A stretch of DNA of 64,000 nucleotides, taken from contig NZ_AP023396.1 in assembly GCF_014466955.1 (NCBI RefSeq), positions 6,696,001 to 6,760,000 of the forward strand, read 5' to 3'. The position numbers and the translations under genes are program-made. Under the pieces are notes generated by a model. The model made no database searches, had not been told where the DNA came from, and saw nothing but the letters and a program-made list of their open reading frames with translations. Source of the stretch: Nocardia wallacei (GTDB lineage Bacteria > Actinomycetota > Actinomycetes > Mycobacteriales > Mycobacteriaceae). Every line of letters starts with the position of its first letter. Within the stretch, counting starts at the first letter, position 1. Of the stretch, positions 55,198-62,772 are shown piece by piece.

Positions 55198-55547
55198 CCA
55201 ACCCCGAGGATCCGGTGCTCGCCGCCATCGACGCTCTGGAGCGCGACGAGATAGACGACCTCGTGGAGCAACAGCTGACGAAGGGCATCCGCTCCGGCGA
55301 GTACCGCCCGCACCGCCCGCCCCGGCCTGTGCCCGCGGTGGTCCCGCCCAGGCCGCCGATCGGCCTGCCGCCGCCCCGGCCCGTAACCCCGAGTGAGGCA
55401 GCCACCGGCCTCCAGGCCGTGGCTCGGGCGCTCGCAGTGGCGCTGGCACCCATCACCCGGCAGTTGCAGGCGATCGCCGCGGCGTTCCGCCCGCGGCCCG
55501 CCGCGCCCGAAACCGCCGACGATACCGAGAGCGACCGACAGAAATGA
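55194..55547 (+). CDS. Hypothetical phage protein, Pro-rich linker
   Basis: 117 aa from GTG. N-terminal acidic helix (DPVLAAIDALERDEIDDLVEQQLTKGIRSGEY), then a Pro/Arg segment and a C-terminal amphipathic helix (ATGLQAVARALAVALAPITRQLQAIAAAF). Unknown function. Confidence 0.55.
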   Translation: MTNPEDPVLAAIDALERDEIDDLVEQQLTKGIRSGEYRPHRPPRPVPAVVPPRPPIGLPPPRPVTPSEAATGLQAVARALAVALAPITRQLQAIAAAFRPRPAAPETADDTESDRQK

Positions 55548-55993
55548 CACCCGGAACGGATATCTCCGACGTCCTGGACGCGCTGCACTCCGACCCGTCC
55601 CCGGTGTCGCGCATCGTCTCCAAGATCCTGGACGACGTCACCGGCCGCTGGCCCGCCGCCTGGGACACCACCGCGCCCCGCCGGCAAGCCGAGATCGTGG
55701 AGCACTGGGAGCGCCTGGTGCACGAGGCGCTGGCCGACGCAGACACCACGGTCTCCCCATCCGGGATGATCCGCGTCCACGTCCAGCCCTCCGGCGGCGA
55801 CCGCGACCGCATGGCCGCCGAAGCCCGGACCGTCATCGCCGCGCTCACACAGGCGTTCTTGCCTCCCGCCGAGGCCCGCCCGCCAATCGCCGGAACCTTC
55901 ACCTATCCGGCGATCGGAGTGACCGAACCGCTCCCGTACAACGCGACCGGCGCCGAAATCGACGCCGCCGCGAGAAAGGACCAGGTCCAGTGA
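55544..55993 (+). CDS. Hypothetical phage protein
   Basis: 149 aa, coupled by an ATGA overlap. Helical with a Trp-rich middle (GRWPAAWDTTAPRRQAEIVEHWERLVHEALADADT). No recognised family. Ends with GTGA into a membrane protein gene. Confidence 0.55.
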   Translation: MTPGTDISDVLDALHSDPSPVSRIVSKILDDVTGRWPAAWDTTAPRRQAEIVEHWERLVHEALADADTTVSPSGMIRVHVQPSGGDRDRMAAEARTVIAALTQAFLPPAEARPPIAGTFTYPAIGVTEPLPYNATGAEIDAAARKDQVQ

Positions 55994-56169
55994 CCGCCGC
56001 GTTCTGGGTCGCGCTCATCGCCTCCCTGCTCTTTCTCTACATGTTCGACACCGCGCGCCTCACCGAGAGCGAAGCCCTCCTCCCGTTCCTCCGGGTGACC
56101 CTCGCTGTCGCCATCGTGGGGTGGCTGATCTTCATTCCCTGGTTCGCCCTGCACTCGCTGGGCATCTGA
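55990..56169 (+). CDS. Small two-segment membrane protein
   Basis: 59 aa from GTG: FWVALIASLLFLYMF and LRVTLAVAIVGWLIFIPWFAL are the two hydrophobic segments. Coupled to the preceding gene. Small phage membrane proteins often affect superinfection or lysis timing; no evidence for either here. Confidence 0.5.
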   Translation: MTAAFWVALIASLLFLYMFDTARLTESEALLPFLRVTLAVAIVGWLIFIPWFALHSLGI

Positions 56170-56194
56170 CCCCCGATCCGGAAAGGACCCACCC

Positions 56195-56305
56195 ATGAAC
56201 TTGCTCGCCCTGCTGGCCTGCTTCCGCCACCACCCGATCGGCACGCTGGAGCAGCAGCTCCCCGTCTACGAGGCCCCGATCCTGTACTGGCAGGTGTGGG
56301 GGTGA
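56195..56305 (+). CDS. Very small phage protein
   Basis: 36 aa (MNLLALLACFRHHPIGTLEQ and on to a Trp-containing end) with a GGAAAGGA SD. The stop overlaps the next start (GTGA). No family. Confidence 0.45.
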   Translation: MNLLALLACFRHHPIGTLEQQLPVYEAPILYWQVWG

Positions 56306-56541
56306 TCCGCGCCAGGAAGCGAAGTGGCGCAGCGAGATTCGTTCGAGGCATCGGGAGGGGCCTGCTGGTCTGGCTCGCCTGTATAGCTGTGCTGACCTAC
56401 TTCATCGGCCCGCTGGCCTTGGAGACGTGGCTGTTGCCCAGCCCGAGCGAGACCGGCCACGACTGGCCGATCGCCGTGCTGGTCGGCACGTTCGTGCTCC
56501 AGTGGTCGCTCGTGATCGGCATCTCCAGGGAGTTCATGTGA
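56302..56541 (+). CDS. Small membrane protein
   Basis: 79 aa from GTG with basic N-terminus and two segments (LLVWLACIAVLTYFIGPLAL and IAVLVGTFVLQWSLVIGI). Coupled by GTGA overlap to genes on both sides. Confidence 0.5.
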   Translation: MIRARKRSGAARFVRGIGRGLLVWLACIAVLTYFIGPLALETWLLPSPSETGHDWPIAVLVGTFVLQWSLVIGISREFM

Positions 56542-56702
56542 GGCCCGACGACGAGCTGAACCCGGGTGGGTGCGCGGCCGCACTGTGCACCGGCACCGCG
56601 CTGCTGGCACTGTCGCTGCTGCTGTCCGACGGATGGGCGCTGTGGCTGTCGGTGCCGGGTGCCCTGCTGATCCTGTGGACGATGGCGAGGCTGATCGGAT
56701 GA
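56538..56702 (+). CDS. Small membrane protein
   Basis: 54 aa from GTG with one long or two short hydrophobic segments (CAAALCTGTALLALSLLL and WALWLSVPGALLILWTMARL). Overlaps the preceding stop and the next start (ATGA). Confidence 0.5.
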   Translation: MRPDDELNPGGCAAALCTGTALLALSLLLSDGWALWLSVPGALLILWTMARLIG

Positions 56703-57130
56703 GCCGCGGCCAGCTGTCCCGGGATGGACGCAACTTCCCGGATATGAACCGTCGGGCGGAGCGCCGCCGCTACCGCCGCGCCGTCGCCCGCGCCCGCCGA
56801 TTCGTCCAGGGCATGGCCGGGCAGCCCTACCGGTACAACGGCGGTGAGGCCGACCTGACCGGGTTCATGGACGCGATCCGGAACGAGATCGACAAGCGGG
56901 ACCCGTGGGCGCGCCGCACATCCTGCACGCCGGTGGAGGCCGCCGAGTGGATCGGTCGCGCTCTGTTCGACACGTACACGGAGATGCTGCTGTACGACCT
57001 GATCGAGCAATGGCAAGCATGCGGCGGCGGCACCGCGGCCGACGATGTCCTCGAGTTCCTGGGCATGTCGTGGGACGAGTACGCCCGGTGGGTGGAGTGC
57101 CGGATGCCGGCGGACGAGCGCGCGGCCTAG
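56699..57130 (+). CDS. Hypothetical phage protein
   Basis: 143 aa; a basic N-terminus (NRRAERRRYRRAVARARRF) precedes PYRYNGGEADLTGFMDAIRNEIDKRDPWAR and helical AEWIGRALFDTYTEMLLYDLIEQWQ. Nucleic acid binding is possible from the charge. No recognised family. Confidence 0.55.
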   Translation: MSRGQLSRDGRNFPDMNRRAERRRYRRAVARARRFVQGMAGQPYRYNGGEADLTGFMDAIRNEIDKRDPWARRTSCTPVEAAEWIGRALFDTYTEMLLYDLIEQWQACGGGTAADDVLEFLGMSWDEYARWVECRMPADERAA

Positions 57131-57165
57131 GCCAAACGCCGCGCCGACGCGGGAAGGCCCACAGC

Positions 57166-57513
57166 ATGACCGACGTATCCTCGACCGGCCTGTGGTGGCT
57201 GTCGTTCGTGGACACCACCCGGTCGGCCCCGCCCGACAAGCAGGTGCCCGGCGGCGGCGGATTCCTGGGCTGCTGCATCGTCCCCGGCCCGACATTCATC
57301 CAGGCCGTGGACCACGCCCACGCCGTCGGCTGCAACCCCGGCGGTGCGGTGCGCGGCTACCCAACCGGCCCGCCACCGCACCCGGCGTGGATGAACCGTC
57401 TCCTCACCGCCACGGACGTCGACTACATCGACGCCATGGAGGACAAGGTGACGGCACCCGGCGCGGTAGCGGAGCGCCTGGGCCGCGGACTCTGGGACCG
57501 GAGACCCCGATGA
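57166..57513 (+). CDS. Hypothetical phage protein
   Basis: 115 aa, opening LWWLSFVDTTRSAPPDKQVPGGGGFLGCCIVPGPTFIQAVDHAHAVGCNPGGAVRGY. It fits a small conserved actinophage protein type with the same opening, but no function is known. Its end overlaps the next start (ATGA). Confidence 0.55.
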   Translation: MTDVSSTGLWWLSFVDTTRSAPPDKQVPGGGGFLGCCIVPGPTFIQAVDHAHAVGCNPGGAVRGYPTGPPPHPAWMNRLLTATDVDYIDAMEDKVTAPGAVAERLGRGLWDRRPR

Positions 57514-57711
57514 CCGAGGAGCCGTCGCTGTTCCCCGACCTCGAACCGACCATGCGCCCGGACCGATTCGCGGGATTGAGCCGCAACGCCCGGCACGCCC
57601 TCCGCCAGGCCGACCTCATTACCGCCGGCATCAACCCCGGCACCAGGTTCGTGGGGACCCGATATGCGGGCCTGGTGGCCCGCCTGCATCAAATTCGAAC
57701 CGAAGGACTGA
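57510..57711 (+). pseudogene. Truncated, frameshifted phage protein (Cys-motif protein remnant)
   Basis: MTEEPSLFPDLEPTMRPDRFAGLSRNARHALRQADLITAGINPGTRFV is a recognisable phage-type N-terminus. The unshifted frame then reads out of phase and runs to 58151 over two other genes. Removing one G of the GGGG run at 57653-57656 gives VGPDMRAWWPACIKFEPKD and a stop at 57711, a natural-looking C-terminus. Related phage proteins, as recalled, carry a CxxC-containing middle between these two parts, which is absent here. It is probably deleted and frameshifted. Confidence 0.6.
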
Positions 57712-57714
57712 CCC

Positions 57715-57843
57715 ATGTACCTCGCCGCTCTTCTCGCCTCCGACGCCGCGGACTCCAACCCCTGGACGAGCCTGCTCAAGTTCATCGCCCTGTGCCTCGT
57801 TGTCGCGTTCCTGTACTGGCTGCTGTTCCGCAGCCGTGGCTGA
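57715..57843 (+). CDS. Small single-pass membrane protein
   Basis: 42 aa: MYLAALLASDAADSNPWTSL then LLKFIALCLVVAFLYWLLF. A GAAGGA SD lies 6 bases ahead. It starts 3 bp after the remnant's restored stop. Confidence 0.5.
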   Translation: MYLAALLASDAADSNPWTSLLKFIALCLVVAFLYWLLFRSRG

Positions 57844-57880
57844 CCGCGTTCCCACCCCACCTCGAAAGGATCACCCCACC

Positions 57881-58192
57881 ATGGCGATACGCGCCGAATA
57901 CGACGAGACCCAAGCGGTCCGGGCCATCGCGAAGGCCGCCGAACTACCGCCGACCCTGCCCGGCCGGCTGGACGGCATCGGGCAGGAACTCGGGCGCCTG
58001 CGTGACCAGCTGTACTCGCTCGCCGAACATCTCGCGCCTGTACTCGGACCGGAACATCCGACGGCGGCCGTTCCTGACCACGGCGACCAGCCGGAGATGT
58101 CCGGGCTGTCCAAGCAGGCCGAATACCTCCAGGACACCGTGCGGGAGCTGACCGCGCTCGTGCGTGACCTGCAAGCCCGAGTCGACCTGTAG
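57881..58192 (+). CDS. Hypothetical phage protein, helical
   Basis: 103 aa, MAIRAEYDETQAVRAIAKAAELPPTLPGRLDGIGQELGRLRDQLYSLAEHLAPVLG then SGLSKQAEYLQDTVRELTALVRDLQARVDL. Coiled-coil tendency at both ends. The SD is GAAAGGAT. It is the last gene before the strong terminator at 58263. Confidence 0.6.
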   Translation: MAIRAEYDETQAVRAIAKAAELPPTLPGRLDGIGQELGRLRDQLYSLAEHLAPVLGPEHPTAAVPDHGDQPEMSGLSKQAEYLQDTVRELTALVRDLQARVDL

Positions 58193-58262
58193 GCCCGGAT
58201 AGGAATGGTCTGCGCATGCCCTGCGAAGCGTGTGAGACCGGCTATCAACACCGGTACCAGAC

Positions 58263-58292
58263 GGCCGCCCACGGTTGCGATCGTGGGCGGCC
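58263..58292. terminator. Strong bidirectional hairpin terminator
   Basis: Perfect 11-bp stem GGCCGCCCACG / CGTGGGCGGCC with an 8-nt loop and a following GTTCT. It lies between rightward genes ending at 58192 and the leftward gene ending at 58309, so it can serve both. Confidence 0.8.
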
Positions 58293-58308
58293 GTTCTGCA
58301 CCCCAGAG

Positions 58309-58539
58309 CTACAAGAACGCCGCGCTAGGTCCTTGGTCCGAGCCGCCCTTCTCGATCGCGACCGGAATCGACGGCGACACGGCGATGCTCAGCGTCGCAC
58401 CACCGGACAGCGGGGCGTCGACCACCGTGACAGGATCGCCCGCCCGCAGCGCCCGAGTGACCTCCATCTGGAAAAGCGCCACCTTCTCCGCGTCCAGCTT
58501 GTACGCCTGCCCGCCGTAATGCAGCTTCGCGTATGCCAA
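58309..58539 (-). CDS. Reverse-strand small protein in the early region
   Basis: 76 aa, opening MAYAKLHYGGQAYKLDAEKVALFQMEVTRALRAGDPVTVVDAPLSGGATLSIAVSPSIPVAIEKG. The TTG at 58539 was chosen for its GGGAGGT SD; a longer frame to 58626 has no SD. It is the only leftward gene within the early region and sits behind the terminator. An all-beta small domain is likely. No recognised family. Confidence 0.65.
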   Translation of the reverse strand: MAYAKLHYGGQAYKLDAEKVALFQMEVTRALRAGDPVTVVDAPLSGGATLSIAVSPSIPVAIEKGGSDQGPSAAFL

Positions 58540-58648
58540 CTCCGCACCTCCCTGTACGTGCCCGCGCTGGGCGGGCTGACTGCCCTGACCACCGTTCCAT
58601 CGCCGCCGAGCCGGATCGTGTTGCACCCCAGGCTCCTACCGTCCGGCC

Positions 58649-59245
58649 ATGGGCAGCACACCGACCACGACCTACACCTACGACACCGAATTCCTGGAGA
58701 ACGGCTCCACGATCGACCTCATCTCGATCGGCATCGTCTGCGAGACCGGCCGCGAGTACTACGCCGTCAACGCCGACATGCCGGTCGACCGGATCAAGAA
58801 CCACCAGTGGCTGATGGACAACGTGTGGCCATCCCTCCCCCTGCGCGGGCGCAAACCGAGCACCGGCTACGTCGGCAGTGAAAGCGCCGGCGTGCTCGAC
58901 ACCTCTTCGACCCTGGTGAAACCGCGGTGGGTGATCGCCAACGAGGTCCGCGAATTCCTGCTGGCCGAATCGACGCCGGAGCTGTGGGCCGACTACGCCG
59001 CCTACGACCACGTCCTCCTGGCGCAGCTGTGGGGCCCGATGTCGAGGCTGCCGAAGGGCCTCCCGATGTGGACCCACGAACTCCAGCAAGCCCTCGAGGA
59101 CGCCCCGCCAGGGTTCGTGCCGCCGGAGCAGACCACCGGCCTGCACAACGCCCTCGAGGACGCACGCCACAACATGCGTGTGCTCGCCGCGGTCCGCTGG
59201 CTCCGCATGTGCGAGAGCACCACCGCGACCGGTGGTGAGGCGTGA
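58649..59245 (+). CDS. RNase AS-like DEDDh exoribonuclease
   Basis: 198 aa. TYTYDTEFLENGSTIDLISIGIVCETGREYYAVN is the N-terminal exonuclease motif with Asp12 and Glu14; later YAAYDHVLLAQLWGPM and HNALEDARHNMRVL supply the remaining D/H/D. This is the RNase AS (Rv2179c-like) fold, a 3' exonuclease of poly(A)-ended RNA. In an integrated phage region it might act on host or phage RNA; the role is inferred. It starts a new rightward run after the reverse gene. Confidence 0.75.
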   Translation: MGSTPTTTYTYDTEFLENGSTIDLISIGIVCETGREYYAVNADMPVDRIKNHQWLMDNVWPSLPLRGRKPSTGYVGSESAGVLDTSSTLVKPRWVIANEVREFLLAESTPELWADYAAYDHVLLAQLWGPMSRLPKGLPMWTHELQQALEDAPPGFVPPEQTTGLHNALEDARHNMRVLAAVRWLRMCESTTATGGEA

Positions 59246-59685
59246 TGTCCGTCCAACGGTTCCGTCCCCGCGTCGCGGTCGAAGCCATCCAGTTCGAGAG
59301 CTGGTCCGACGCCCTCAAGATTCAGGAATGGGCGCCCGGCACCATCTACGTACCGCTCGGCTACGAGCACGACATGCGCCGCGAGCACGAGCTGGACTCC
59401 AGCACCGGCTACGTCCGCGACAACGCCCCCGCCTACCTCGTAGTCCGCACCGCGAAGGGCCTCGAACGCGCCGACCTCGGTGACTGGATCGTCCGCGGCG
59501 TCACCGGCGAGGATTTCATCTGCCCGGGCGGCGACTTCGCCAAGGCATACGAGGAATTGCCCGAGGAGAACCCGACGACCGTCAAGGGCATGCATCGCCG
59601 GGTGCAAATCCTGGAAACCGCCTTGGATCGGGCGAGGCTTGCTCTCGCTGCGATGGAGCGGTCGAACGGCGGGGAGGTGTGGTGA
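59245..59685 (+). CDS. Hypothetical phage protein
   Basis: 146 aa, VQRFRPRVAVEAIQFESWSDALKIQEWAPGTIYVPLGYEHDMRREHELDSSTGYVRDNAPAYLVVRTAKGLERADLGDWIVRGVTGEDFICPGGDF. The DWIVRGV-GEDF pattern recurs in small phage proteins of unknown function. Start is the ATG of GTGATG, overlapping the preceding stop. Confidence 0.6.
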   Translation: MSVQRFRPRVAVEAIQFESWSDALKIQEWAPGTIYVPLGYEHDMRREHELDSSTGYVRDNAPAYLVVRTAKGLERADLGDWIVRGVTGEDFICPGGDFAKAYEELPEENPTTVKGMHRRVQILETALDRARLALAAMERSNGGEVW

Positions 59686-59957
59686 TGTTCGACGGACCCC
59701 GTGACACCGCACCCACCACTCCCGACGAGCCCGTGGTGTTCCGGCACCAAGACCTCCCCCCGGGCACGGGCGTCTCCGGCTACAGCGCAGGCGCGCACCT
59801 GCTCGCCGAGGTCGGTGTCATCAAGGCCCGCCGCGCAGACACCGGCCACCTCGTGCTGTTGACCCGATTCGACGACACCGTCCTGACCCCGTGTGCCGCC
59901 GTCCGTCTGGGTTGGCTCCTGATCCGGCGCGGCCTGGCTGAGGCGGTCGGCCGATGA
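59685..59957 (+). CDS. Hypothetical phage protein
   Basis: 90 aa: VVFRHQDLPPGTGVSGYSAGAHLLAEVGVIKARRADTGHLVLLTRFDDTVLTPCAAVRLGWLLIRRGL. GTG at 59682 or ATG at 59685 both have GGGGAGG near. No family. Confidence 0.5.
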   Translation: MFDGPRDTAPTTPDEPVVFRHQDLPPGTGVSGYSAGAHLLAEVGVIKARRADTGHLVLLTRFDDTVLTPCAAVRLGWLLIRRGLAEAVGR

Positions 59958-60322
59958 GCATCCTCGATCTGAGCTGGCTGGACGAACTCCTCGAGGGCAT
60001 CGACAAGGCCGACCCACCCGACTCATCCGGCTGGTGGGAGACGTCGGCCGGTGCCGAGTTCGGAGCGGCCAAGCTGGCCGAGCTGAAGGAAGAGATCACC
60101 CGCCGATACCAGCCCATCATCTGCAAGCACTGCGACGGCCCGATCCACCGGACCCCCAAGGCTGGCGGAGACTTCGTCCACTCCGACGGAGACCAGGCAG
60201 GACGGCACACATGCCCGGTCGACCCGTACGGCTTCCACGCTGAACCCGTCGGCACACCGTGCGGGGACTTCCCGTTCAACCCCTGCAACGGTGCCCGCGG
60301 CAAGGTGGTGGACCACCGATGA
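59954..60322 (+). CDS. Small zinc-ribbon-like phage protein
   Basis: 122 aa. An N-terminal helix (LAELKEEITRRYQ) precedes CKHCDGPIHRTPKAGGDFVHSDGDQAGRHTC, a CxxC...H...C cluster consistent with one zinc, and a C-terminal CGDFPFNPCNG. Coupled to the next gene by ATGA. Confidence 0.6.
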   Translation: MSILDLSWLDELLEGIDKADPPDSSGWWETSAGAEFGAAKLAELKEEITRRYQPIICKHCDGPIHRTPKAGGDFVHSDGDQAGRHTCPVDPYGFHAEPVGTPCGDFPFNPCNGARGKVVDHR

Positions 60323-60726
60323 CCGCCGTGATCGTTGCTGTCGTCTGCTTCCTCGGTGGCGGGCTCGCCGAGTTCATCTGGTCGTGGTGGTGGAAGCCCC
60401 GCCGTCTCGGCGCCCGCGTCCTGGCCGCCGAGCCCGCCATCCACCACATCATCGAGCACATCGACAGCGGACAACTCACCCACACCGACCTGTACCGCCG
60501 CGTAGCGACCGAGCTGGCCGGAGTCGACACCACCGCGGCCACGATCCGCATGGCCGCCGTCATGCTGGAACAGGCCCGACGCCACGGCACGCCCGTTACG
60601 GAACTGCTCGAAGCCTTCCCCGACTGGCGGAAGCTCCAGTGCACCAGCTGCGGCCGCCGCGCGGACCGCTGCCGATGCGGGAACGCCCGAATCTCTGCGC
60701 TCAGGGACGGTGCGGGTGGCGCGTAA
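60319..60726 (+). CDS. Membrane-anchored phage protein with C-terminal Cys motif
   Basis: 135 aa. N-terminal hydrophobic segment (VIVAVVCFLGGGLAEFIWSWW), then a helical part (AAEPAIHHIIEHIDSGQLTHTDLYRRVATELAG) and a Cys4 motif CTSCGRRADRCRCG. Possibly inner membrane anchored with a cytoplasmic zinc knuckle. Overlaps the next gene. Confidence 0.55.
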   Translation: MTAVIVAVVCFLGGGLAEFIWSWWWKPRRLGARVLAAEPAIHHIIEHIDSGQLTHTDLYRRVATELAGVDTTAATIRMAAVMLEQARRHGTPVTELLEAFPDWRKLQCTSCGRRADRCRCGNARISALRDGAGGA

Positions 60727-61195
60727 GGGCAAGGCGGCCGGCAAGGTCACCCCGGAGACGATGGCGAAGCAGCAGCGCTGCCTGGATCTCGCCGTGCGCG
60801 GCATCACCTATGCGGAGATCGCCGAGCACGAGGGCTACAGCGGCGAGTCCGGGGCGCGGGCCGCGGTGCACGCCGCCCTGAAGCGCGCGGCCAGTGAGGC
60901 GGCGGAGACGGTGCGGCCGTTGATGATCGCGCGCGCGGAGAAGCTGTGGGAGCACGGGTTCGGGGTGATGCTGGAGGGCCGCGACCAGCAGGACATCGAC
61001 ATGTTCGTGAAGGGCGCCGGAGTCGCGGATAAGGCTCTGGCCCGGTTGATGCGGCTGCACGGGCTGGATGAGCCACCGGCGGTGCAGGTGTCGGTGGGGA
61101 CGGACCTGGAGTCGTTGAAGCGGGACTTCGCGAAGCTGCTGGATGCTGGCGAGCCGATTGAGGCGGAAGTGGTGGAGGGCGGCGACCCTGAGTGA
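60710..61195 (+). CDS. HTH phage protein, possibly terminase small subunit-like
   Basis: About 160 aa. KVTPETMAKQQRCLDLAVRGITYAEIAEHEGYSGESGARAAVHAALKRAASE is an HTH typical of small terminase subunits and related phage DNA-binding proteins; the C-terminal part is helical and acidic. GTG at 60710 or 60716 are equivalent starts. No large terminase follows; instead a promoter module does, so a regulator is as likely. Confidence 0.6.
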   Translation: MRVARKGKAAGKVTPETMAKQQRCLDLAVRGITYAEIAEHEGYSGESGARAAVHAALKRAASEAAETVRPLMIARAEKLWEHGFGVMLEGRDQQDIDMFVKGAGVADKALARLMRLHGLDEPPAVQVSVGTDLESLKRDFAKLLDAGEPIEAEVVEGGDPE

Positions 61196-61314
61196 CTGGT
61201 TCGACACCCCCAAAGGCAGGTATTGATCTTGCCGGGGTGTCGGGCGGTCTAGCCCCCGTAATTTCGGAGACTTTCCCCAGGTCGCTGCTTGCGCGCCTGG
61301 CCGGAATTGGAGCG

Positions 61315-61392
61315 TTGACGGCACACACAAAAGTGTGTATGGTCGAGTGTGTTCGACGGAGTAAGCCGTCACGACAAACCGGAAGGAGCCGG
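61315..61392 (+). promoter_or_regulatory. Promoter plus 5' hairpin leader (module copy B)
   Basis: -35 TTGACG (61315-61320), 17-bp spacer, -10 TATGGT (61338-61343). The spacer contains the dyad ACACAC-AAAA-GTGTGT (61323-61338), an operator candidate. Hairpin 1 is GACGG-AGTAAG-CCGTC (61355-61370); hairpin 2 is CCGG-AAGGAG-CCGG (61379-61392), with the SD in the loop. The ATG follows at 61394. Confidence 0.8.
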
Positions 61393-61393
61393 G

Positions 61394-61519
61394 ATGTTTC
61401 TTCGTATCCTCCATCTCCTGGACAGCCTGAGCGGTGACGTCCTGCTGGGCCTCGCGCTCATGGCAGTCGGCATCATCATCGGGATCCTGTTCAGCGCGTC
61501 CATGGCGGCCCTCGTATGA
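61394..61519 (+). CDS. Small membrane protein following leader module B
   Basis: 41 aa: MFLRILHLLDSLSGDVLLGLALMAVGIIIGILFSASMAALV, one transmembrane segment. SD in the leader hairpin loop (AAGGAG), 5 bases from the ATG. The stop overlaps the next start (ATGA). Confidence 0.55.
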   Translation: MFLRILHLLDSLSGDVLLGLALMAVGIIIGILFSASMAALV

Positions 61520-61935
61520 GCGCCCGCAAGTCGATCGTCGCCTGCTACACGGTCTCGGAGATCTGGCGATGGGTGGTGATCCCCGCCAACTGCCCGTACG
61601 TGTACGTGCCGTTCGCCGTCCGCTCGGCGGCCGAGAGCGCCGCTGCGGCGTTCGAACGCGACCGGCCCGCCCGGCTCGAGGACTTCGTGCATTTCCCGGT
61701 CCCCGAGGCGATGCGCGCCAAACTCCGGCTACCCGTCCAGCCGCTGCCCGACCTGCCGCCGCTGCCCGGGTACAAGGACTGGCGACCCACCGATAAGAGC
61801 AGCTGGGATCAGTACCGCTCCGGCGCGGTGAACGCCACCGCAGAGGTGACCATCCGTGTGCCGGGCCGGTTGCGTACCCGCCGGATCTTCCTCGTGGCAA
61901 CGCCCCGCGCCGCGATCACCACGCCCACCGCCTGA
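61516..61935 (+). CDS. Hypothetical phage protein
   Basis: 139 aa, MSARKSIVACYTVSEIWRWVVIPANCPYVYVPFAVRSAAESAAAAFERDRPARLEDFVHFPVPEAMRAKLRLPVQPLPDLPPLPGYKDWRPTDKSSWDQYRSGAVNATAEVTIRVPGRLRTR. Coupled to the small membrane protein. No recognised family. Confidence 0.5.
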   Translation: MSARKSIVACYTVSEIWRWVVIPANCPYVYVPFAVRSAAESAAAAFERDRPARLEDFVHFPVPEAMRAKLRLPVQPLPDLPPLPGYKDWRPTDKSSWDQYRSGAVNATAEVTIRVPGRLRTRRIFLVATPRAAITTPTA

Positions 61936-62118
61936 CCGCCCACCTCCTGGTGCGCGCCGGGGCGAGGAACACCCAGCCCCGGCCCTGACCGCCCGTGCAC
62001 CGCCTCCCCATCGACCGGTGCCGGGCAACCGCCGGGCGCGCTCCCTCCCCCACGCAGCGCGCCCGGCGGCACCCGACCCCCCCGCTCACCATCCGGCCGG
62101 TGTGCGGGGCACATAGCC

Positions 62119-62157
62119 GCTGGACGTGCTCGCTCGTGCTGTCGCAGCACGTCCAGC
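62119..62157. repeat. 12-bp inverted repeat in the 61.9-62.2 kb gap
   Basis: GCTGGACGTGCT (62119-62130) and AGCACGTCCAGC (62146-62157) with a 15-nt loop. It lies in the 255-bp noncoding gap upstream of the gene at 62191. No T run follows; function could be termination, an operator or a leader structure. Nothing else was seen in the gap. Confidence 0.6.
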
Positions 62158-62190
62158 GCCTCCCCACCCCCTTCACAGAAAGCGACCGCC

Positions 62191-62772
62191 ATGGTCATCA
62201 TGACCAGCCCGACCCGCCGCCCCCTGACCGAAGTGCTCACCGACGCCGCCGCGTTCGCGCGAGCGCACGGCATCGGCAACCCCCTCGGCCCCGAGGACTT
62301 CGCGATCCAGCGCTCCGCGCCCGGCTACCAGCACGCCACCTACCTCGATGCGTACGTGGACGCGGACGGCGTCATGGGCATGGTCAGCGTGTTCATCGAC
62401 CCGGACGGCCGCGAAACCTTCGCCGTTGGGGGGGTCGTCTGGGTGCACGACCAGGGCGACGAAGACCGCGACCCCTGCGACTACTGCGAGGTGATCGAGG
62501 CCAGCGACTTCGTCGACGTGCCGCTGCCCGGCGACGGCACACCACCGCCCACCCCGGACATCCCGGCGTACGCCTGCCGCGACGAGCACGGCGCGATCCG
62601 CCGCGCCCGGGACGGGCTGTTTATCGCGCCCGCCGACATCACCACGGAGCAGCTGCGCACCAAGCTCGCCTTCTACGACGGCAACGACGGCACCCAGGCC
62701 AACACCATGCGACGGCTGTACAGCGGCGCGCTGGAGCTGATCGAGTCCGAGGCGGTGACCACCGATGCGTAG
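62191..62772 (+). CDS. Hypothetical phage protein
   Basis: 193 aa beginning MVIMTSPTRRPLTEVLTDAAAFARAHGIGNPLGPEDFAIQRSAPGYQHATYLDAYVDADGVMGMVSVFIDPDGRETFAVGGVVWVHDQ. An ...CDYCEVI motif is central. Ends SEAVTTDA, which is also the end of a short sequence at 63103. An internal ATG three codons in is possible. No family. Confidence 0.6.
   Translation: MVIMTSPTRRPLTEVLTDAAAFARAHGIGNPLGPEDFAIQRSAPGYQHATYLDAYVDADGVMGMVSVFIDPDGRETFAVGGVVWVHDQGDEDRDPCDYCEVIEASDFVDVPLPGDGTPPPTPDIPAYACRDEHGAIRRARDGLFIAPADITTEQLRTKLAFYDGNDGTQANTMRRLYSGALELIESEAVTTDA

Noticed and set aside
57712..58151. Continuation of the 57510 frame
   Set aside because: It overlaps two better supported genes in other frames and has Arg/Pro-rich shadow composition.
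58216..58881. Plus-strand ORF opening MPCEACETG
   Set aside because: The strong terminator at 58263 lies in its codons 16-26 and the rest overlaps the leftward gene and the RNase AS-like gene. The first 30 codons could be a tiny Cys protein but are not supported.
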